From positions 43,194,807-43,258,806 of the forward strand of contig CM076139.1 of NCBI GenBank assembly GCA_038025085.1: DNA of 64,000 nt, in the 5' to 3' direction. How positions within the stretch are numbered: the stretch's first letter is position 1; each line of letters starts with the position of its first letter. The notes beneath the pieces are model-generated. The model saw nothing but the letters and a program-made list of their open reading frames with translations, ran no database searches and was not told the DNA's origin. Source of the DNA: Tetragonia tetragonoides (lineage: Eukaryota; Streptophyta; Magnoliopsida; Caryophyllales; Aizoaceae). The position numbers were made by a program, and so were the translations under genes. Positions 57,539 through 64,000 of the stretch are shown piece by piece.

Positions 57539-58304
57539 GCTAAATACCACACCCCAATTTAAACAATACCAGGCCCTAAAAATTAATGTTCCTAAAATAT
57601 CCCTAACTTAAATTTAAAAAAATAAAACCCTAAATTAAAAAACTGAAACCCACAGCACAACACCCCATCCCTCCACAGCCCCACATTCTAAAACAAGTCA
57701 TTTTGCTGCCTAATTGAATATTAAAATATTAGTTGTGCTTGGTGATTTGTATTCTATTGCGTGAAAAAATCGATCCAGATGAGACAAATGTATCTTAATT
57801 TGAACTTTTCTGAAGATCATACTCCCTGGCCTCACTACAGTTTTTCTGCTTTGTTGCTCATCTAGGCTCTAGCCACTGTTCTATTTCTCACATGTAGAAG
57901 CTGGGGAAGCCATGAGACATGGCGTAAGCCCTGCGCCTATTTTTGGCGTGGATATTAGAAGTCTGCGCCTCTTTTGAGCGCAGGTATTCTAATACTGCGA
58001 CCAAATATGGAGTAAGCCTCTACAATCTGCGCCAAAATTAGGTGCAGATATTACAATTTTCTGGGAAAAAAAAAATTTTAATTATGCAAATTCAAAAACT
58101 AATTAAATGTGAGATTAGAATGAAATTGATCGATCAGTGATTTGTTAGATGATTCGCACAAAGCTAAGTATTGTATGACGACTAGCTAGATAGCTAATTG
58201 AGATAGGGGAAAGGGATTACACCCTAAAATTAAAAAAAAGGGCAATATCGGCAATATTTTGTAAAGGGTGCGGTATTGTTTAAGTTAGGGTGTGGTATTA
58301 ATGC
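57539..58304. mobile_element. Element with long inverted termini containing a 32-bp hairpin array
   Basis: The left end AATACCACACCCCAATTTAA (57544 onward) and its near-complement at the right (about 58265-58300) match over about 35-40 bp. I see no coding sequence and could not establish a target duplication, so the superfamily is open. Positions 57931-58058 hold the periodic array. Confidence 0.55.
57931..58058. repeat. 32-bp-period hairpin array (4 units)
   Basis: CTGCGCC or variants start at 57931, 57963, 57995 and 58027, exactly 32 bp apart. Each unit pairs CTGCGCC with a GGCGCAG-like complement about 8 bases later and is followed by an ATATTA-like spacer; unit 3 is the most diverged. 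A partial unit (GGCGTAAGCC, 57921) precedes. A run GGGAAAAAAAAAATTTT follows at 58063, as an A-tract follows the array at 439-636. Confidence 0.75.
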
Positions 58305-58468
58305 AAACTATTAGTAACTTTTCTGTCTTTTTTTTTTTCTTGTTGAAAGGCAGGGTACAACTACAAACCAAACAATCGAATTAGTAGTAGTATCTTGAGT
58401 GACCTACTAAAATTTCCAAAAGCTTCACCCCAAAAAAAAAAAAAAAAAAAAATCCAAATTCTTAAAGG

Positions 58469-60463
58469 ATGGTACCATATGACAAGCATATTCCTCCAGA
58501 AGTACTATCATAGGTGTTTGTGAAACTTCTCTGAAGTTATCCCCGAATTACCAATTTGATCCTTTAAGTGATCACGTCTGGACAATCAGGTCCTTTAAAA
58601 ATTACTTGGGTCAACTTAGTCCTAAAAAAAGTTTTCTTGTGCGGATTCCCCCTTAAAACCGATATTTGAGGAAATCTCGGCTTTAATGTTTTTTTAATGG
58701 TTTTCGTATTTTTGCTCTTTTTCTTCCTAATTACTTAATATTTTCCTAATTTCTTTCCAATTTCTTTTTCCCTTGCCCCTTTATTTCCCTTTCCCCCTTA
58801 TTTCCCTTGCCCCTATATTTCCCCAAGTGCGTTCTGTACAAAACACCACCACATTTTTTGCTACAGTACAAAATACCACATACGAACCATGATTTCATCA
58901 CAAAATAACCCCCAAATTCTACCCATAACCTACATCAATCCTATTGCCTTCAGTAGATGACAAATGCCAATAGCCACTAAAACCACAGTCACAAATTGCC
59001 ATTTGCCAATCCCAACTTCAGCAATTGCCTTGTCTGTTTCCTTCTCACATTGAACACCACAGATCTCCTGCATACTTAAGTTAGCTTCCATTTTACCTTC
59101 CTCCAGCTCATAAAATAAAGGGGAAAGGGAAATAAAGGGAAAAGGAAAAAAAAGAAATTGGGAAGAAATTAGGAAAACATTAAGTAATTAGGAAGAAAAA
59201 GAGCATAAATACGAAAACCATTAAAAAAGAACATTAAAGTCGAGATTCCCTCAGATGCCGGTTTTGAGGGGGAATCCGCACAAGAAAACGTTTTTTAGGA
59301 CTAAGTTGACCCAAGTGATTTTTAAAGGACTGATTGTCCAGACGTGGTCACTTAAAGGAACAAATTGGTAATTCGGGGCTGAAGTTATTGTTAAGGTTCA
59401 GGTGCGTTTCCAAAACTTGGCGCGATATAATAGACAACCCAGATTTCATTTCTATGCATTAGACTCATACTAAGAACAAGAACCATGATGAAGAAAACTG
59501 TCAGATTTCACTTTTCCAATGGGAGGAACGTGGAGAGGAACTCTCTTTCACAATACATAGAAGTGATATATTGAGAACATCAACTGAAGCTCCTCAACTT
59601 ATGATCAATATTCCTGAACCTTACCTTGTGCTAGAGTTGATGGGTTGATCTTGTTATTCATGCATATGCCCCAAGAACGTTCCCTCTTACTGTGGAATCC
59701 TTCGTTTCGAAAATCCTGTATACTTCCTACTTGTCCTTGGGCTATAGACTTCACTTATTCATTTGCAGTAGGATTTTGCCCCTCAAGTAATCAGTATAAG
59801 GTGTTTGTGTTTGATTTTTATTGTATTGTGAACAACTATGGCCCGTCGTTTGGGGTTTGTGGACTTAATGATGGCAATTGGCGGAGGAGCACCAAGGGCA
59901 TGGATGTTGTCGATTGGTCTTGTTGCGAAATTAGTGATGATTGTGTCTCAGCCAAAGGGGCTGCACACTGGCTAATATGTTTTGAAGATGAGGAGCATTA
60001 CACCAAGGTTGTTTCCTTTGACTTCAATGCTGAAGAATTTAGCTTTGTGGAACTCCCATATAACGGGGATGAAATGTTGACGTTGCTTTTCCTCCTAGGT
60101 GAATCGGTTGCAGTTCTCGGAATTTCCCCCACAAGTGTGTGCATATGGGTAATGGATATAGATGGAGGGAGGGAGCCATGGTATAAATGGTATTCAGGAG
60201 ATTGTAATGGGGATGTATACATGCTGTTCTTTGAAGACTACAGCTCAATGCAGATTTGTTTTCTTGAGAAGAGCTGTGTGTTTCTAATAACTGTATATGA
60301 GAAACTGATGTGGTACAATGTCAGAAGTCAAGAAATACATCATGTGGAAAAATCTAACTCTCTAAGTGACATATACATATATGTAGAGAGTTTGTTGTTG
60401 TGGAGATCAAGAGGAGTACAAGCCCAATCTTTGACATCTTTCCATGAAGAAGGAGAACAGTAG
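58469..60463 (+). pseudogene. F-box protein (copy 2), split by a foldback element
   Basis: The ATG at 58469 gives MVPYDKHIPPEVLS, then an in-frame TAG where copy 1 has a sense codon. It is then interrupted at 58541-59378. After the insertion the F-box tail and linker continue (CVSKTW-like, NPDFISMH, then a TAG). From 59645 a 272-codon frame is intact to 60463: LLLWNPSFRKSCILPTCPWA, FAVGFCPSSNQYKVFVFDFY, GMDVVDWSCCEI, AAHWLICFEDEEHYTKVV, SVAVLGISPTSVCIWVMD. That frame covers the F-box-associated domain without an F-box. It lacks the lesions of copy 1, so the two were inactivated independently. Confidence 0.83.
58541..59378. mobile_element. Foldback Mutator-like element in F-box copy 2
   Basis: 838 bp with inverted arms of about 265 bp (58541-58803 and 59111-59378) starting CCCCGAATTACCAATTTG. 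The 10-bp target duplication CTGAAGTTAT is exact (58531-58540 and 59379-59388), a length that fits MULEs. No transposase is present in the 300-bp centre. Confidence 0.92.
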
Positions 60464-62919
60464 ACATGGGCGGTTTTGAAGACAACAGGTGAGAAAACAA
60501 TGAATCTGAACACTTTGCCACATTTTCCAAGTTCCATAATTTTCACATTTTTTGTATGTTTATGATATTTTAACTGCAATTTTCAAATTGCAAACCTCAG
60601 TGGTTAACACTATCAACTTTTTCTTAATACTGTTCATTCCAATTTCATGGAATTCGGCACGTAAAGAGTGGAACCTATGCAGTAAATCTACTGGATAGAA
60701 AGACCCGAAGATCTAGTATCTGTTAATGCAGATGTTTTGAGCAATTTCATAGGAGTGTGTAAGTATTTGAGCTTGTCTTTGCAAATTGGCATTATTATCA
60801 GTTCTGATCTGTGCTTTTGCAAGATTCATTATATGATACGACTGTTGCAATTGGCGTCATCATAATCAGTTCTTCCCCTATGCTATTACAGTTTGTGCAT
60901 TATTTAGAGATAGTTCTGATCAGCATTGTTTCCACTAATGTTTCTTCATATGAAGTAGAGGATATTAGCTAAAAGACTCTGACACCTATTATATTACTTG
61001 GCTCTGGCAGGATGCGCCTAACAATTTGATGCTGCTAGCTGACGATGGTGATGTTCGTTTTGGTTTTCTTTTGACGAGGCAGGGAGTGTTGTTGTCTTGA
61101 AGTAGTTTGTAGCAGGGTATGTAAAAGATCAAAACTTTAGTTGTATCAGTCGTACTTAGAGTCTGCATTATACAAGTTTATTGGCGTATCAGTATGAAAT
61201 TATGTGGTATAATGCTGTGGTGTTTGTTTTATGAGCTGATTTCTTCATTAGAATTGGTATTCTTAGCCCTATGTTAATTTTCAGAGTGATTTGTCATGGT
61301 GTTAAATAACTGAGCTTCTGATATCTGTTCATTAAGAAAGAATTTGAAAAAGAGACTGCAATGGAAGGTTGATTACACACCTCTTCATTAGTGAGGAGCG
61401 CCCCTGCACCAGTGATGATCAGACATCAGTATTTTTTATGAAGAATGGTTCCAGATCGAAAGACATTGAATCAGGGATCGTCGAGAGTAAAGACTGACAG
61501 GTTACAGCTCTGAGCCTCCTCCAACAGCTACCCACGATGGCGTGTTGTAGTTGGCGTGGGTACTGGTGGTGGGTTCTTCATCTTGCACTGTTTTTTCGGG
61601 TAGGGGTACAAGTCATGGAATTTGAAATCACATGCACATGCTTACCTCAAAATTTCACCAACATTGATCTGGTTATAATTCCTTTACACTGAATTGGGGG
61701 TGTTGGGTGGGATGAAGACACCAAATGCCAACACAAACCGTTAGGAGCTGCACAGACAATTCCGATTTAAACCCTGACTCTAGAATCAATTTTTTGAACT
61801 AAGAACTAGCTTCCGGGAAATGTTGCTATGGAAAACGACTACAAATAATCTGATTGTCGTCCTCCAGAATTCTCTGAATAAAGTTTGCCATGACAAAGTA
61901 TGAGCAAGAATAAGATGTGTGCAATTTGAAGCGGTAAATCCATGGGAACCAAAAACAATATACACCTAATAGGAGACGAGTGGAAGGCACCTTCTACGAA
62001 GGGTTCTTCCAACTCCTTGCCCCTTAGAAGTTTCTGACAAGCAGTGTTCCTTTTACAAACAAAAATCCTAGCTACAATCTATCTTTTAATAGCTGCACAG
62101 ACAATCACTTTGCTGGTTTGCTCTGAAAATTGACCTGATTCTGTATTCTCCATTGTGTGGTGTATCACTGCTGCGATGTGGCTCTGAAGCAAGCAGTAAT
62201 TTCTGTTTTTCATCCATGCCAGTAGCCTGTGAAGATCAGAATGTAGGCGATTGATATGCAGCCACGAGTGAATCTCCCCGAGAACCTGTGATGACTAGTT
62301 GCAATGGGGAAACAGATTACAACCTGTCTTCAGACTTCTCATCCTCTAGACAAAGCAGGCAGTTTATTACAGGCACTTGCATCTCAATTCGATGAGTCAG
62401 TTTCTTGCTGATCGTCTGCCCTTTACCCCACACGACACCCCAATAAGGCCTTGTAGGCATTGCTGATTGTAAGTTGCCCATTTGCTGTCTGATTCCATCT
62501 GTCAGACTGATCAAAACAACCCTGGCCTGCACATTATTCTTCATCTAAACTCAGTACCACTTATCAGCTAGCATCTGTATGAGGGCCTGTAAGCTGCAAA
62601 TCTTATTAACCAGGATAATTAGTACAACCATCACCGTAATCTGTATGAGGGCCTTTAGATATCCGTACTAATAGGAGGCTTGAAGGCCCTCATACAGATT
62701 ATATAGGAGGCTTACTGATTCTGAGCGCAGCTGAACTTTTATTGTTCACCTGCATTTTTTGCGTTCAAATAGGAGGGTTAAAGGCCCTCATTCAGATTAG
62801 TATGGATATTTTAGCATCTGTATTATCCAGAACAAAATTTCTGGTTAAAATAAACTGCAAGTATCGGTACTAAATTAGGCAGCTTAAAGCGAACTCATGG
62901 AGTTGGTCTTTATGGTATT
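60464..62919. other. 3' flank of F-box copy 2 and unassigned sequence
   Basis: 60464-61400 is the counterpart of the 3' flank of copy 1. 61400-62600 shows no gene I recognise; a 75-codon minus-strand frame (62317-62544) has no family match I know. At 62638-62700 an 18-bp perfect stem (AATCTGTATGAGGGCCTT and complement, 27-bp loop) is part of a cluster of GAGGGCCT/AGGCCCTC repeats to about 62810. Confidence 0.4.
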
Positions 62920-63779
62920 TGTTGGGGATTTTACGCCCCATTACCATACTACTTTGACCACAGCGGAAGCACAATAAATAAAATACACAAGATTTAAAGG
63001 GTGTTTGAATACACCCACCACTTCTACTAAATAACTGCAAAATTACACATACTCATCATCATCAAAGATAGAGTTACATCGATAGACACTCAAATACTAA
63101 CATCTCAATCTCATCTAGCTAGTAAGTGACCCTACTCCTCTCACACTCATATCTTTGATGGCCTCACATCCCTTCAACACTACTACCCTATATATGGCTT
63201 TATGCACGGGAAAGCCACAAAACCGTCCCCTCCTCATAACCTAGCTTTTGAGGTCAAAGGTAAAAACCCTCCACATAGCTTTTGAGGTCAAAGCTAGAAA
63301 CCCTTCACATCACTCTTCCACTCTTCCATTCTTCAACTGCAACAAGGGAGCTCTCTCTCTACCTTGGGGCAAAGCCAACTTCTCCAATCTACCACCATCT
63401 ATATTTATAGGCCTCCAAAAAACTCTTACCACAACCACAATTAAAAAATCTCCTCCTTTCCAAATTAGTACCACTCCCTACACAATTAGGAAACTACTTG
63501 CCACACAATTATTTCCAAATAATATTCACTAAAATAATCACCACCTTCCCTAATATAAATTCTACCAATTACTTCTCCAAAAAGGGTGTCGCCAAAATCC
63601 ACGTAAAACACTAAATCAAGCACCACGGTTTCCACTTCCCAAATCCTACCAAAATTCCTTTCCTTTTGACTTCTAATCTTTCTAAAACTCTTATGCAACA
63701 TATTATATCATTGCTGCCAAAAACTTAATCCACCGTTTTGTCCCAACAATAAAATATTGGCGTGGCAAAATCCCTAACA
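62920..63779. mobile_element. Solo LTR
   Basis: 860 bp, ends TGTTGGGGATTTTACGCC and GGCAAAATCCCTAACA, with an exact 5-bp duplication GTATT (62915-62919 and 63780-63784). No internal domains were seen, so this is a single LTR or a very small non-autonomous element. The superfamily is undetermined. Confidence 0.85.
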
Positions 63780-64000
63780 GTATTTGTGGAGAGACAGGGG
63801 ATCCTTGCTGAATTGGCGGATAAATTTGCTAAACAATGAGTTGATTGAGGGGCTAGATTTCGTGGCTTTGGTATAGCAATTCCTCTGGTGTGGATGTAGT
63901 GTTACTTCTACAATTGTTCTTTTTTTTTGGGGGGGGGGGGGGGTTGAGCTATAATTTTGTAGTGATGTAGGAGTTTTGTGCCCACTAGCTACTTTTTTTT
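63780..64000. other. Right edge of window, homopolymer tract
   Basis: No gene was seen. A T-run followed by a G-run of about 14 lies at about 63922-63944; such junctions are prone to assembly error. Confidence 0.5.

Overview
This is a eukaryotic, plant nuclear window. It is AT-rich, has spliced genes with GT-AG introns and long intergenic stretches, and is dominated by plant transposable elements. A Tat-clade (Retand/Ogre-like) Ty3 retrotransposon with antisense extra genes, a calmodulin-like CML45/46-type gene, and FAR1/MULE and F-box genes point to a dicot. Retand-type elements were first described from Silene, so a Caryophyllales plant is plausible, but that is inference.

Layout. (1) 1-704: the 5' part of a minus-strand FAR1/MULE-type gene that runs off the left edge. 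Its 291-bp intron is largely filled by six exact 33-bp units carrying inverted segments. (2) 2090-32952: one nested transposon stack. A roughly 1.6-kb Helitron (H1) was split by a 27.8-kb Tat-clade Ty3 element (2166-29963, minus strand) and again by a second Helitron (H3, 30022-31459). The Ty3 element carries LTRs, a tRNA-Arg primer site, gag, protease, RT, two RNase H-like segments and integrase on the minus strand. On the plus strand, between pol and the 3' LTR, it carries two antisense spliced genes: a plant-mobile-domain (PMD) gene and a DUF7745-like gene. It was itself invaded by a LINE (in gag, 16-bp target duplication), a solo LTR and a CACTA element (both in the DUF7745-like gene) and a hAT MITE (in the 5' LTR). 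H1 also carries a Tourist MITE and a SINE.

(3) 35.6-36.4 kb: an intronless CML45/46-like calcium-binding protein gene, the only clearly intact host gene seen. SINEs follow. (4) 38264-39501: a second, uninterrupted relative of H1 on the opposite strand. (5) 40690-45621: a complete Ty1/copia element with 5-bp target duplication and tRNA-iMet primer site, frameshifted at least twice, possibly lying in an intron of an unidentified host gene. (6) 48.7-52.9 kb: hAT-type MITEs and retroposon tails. (7) 53.0-61.1 kb: a tandem pair of F-box genes, both pseudogenes, the second split by a foldback Mutator-like element. Between them lie a LINE remnant and a transposon-like element containing a 32-bp-period hairpin array. 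(8) 62920-63779: a solo LTR with 5-bp target duplication.

Most of the sequence is explained by layered insertions whose relative order can be read from target-site duplications. The least explained signal is the pair of 32/33-bp phased hairpin arrays at 439-636 and 57931-58058. They differ in sequence, but both end next to an A-tract.
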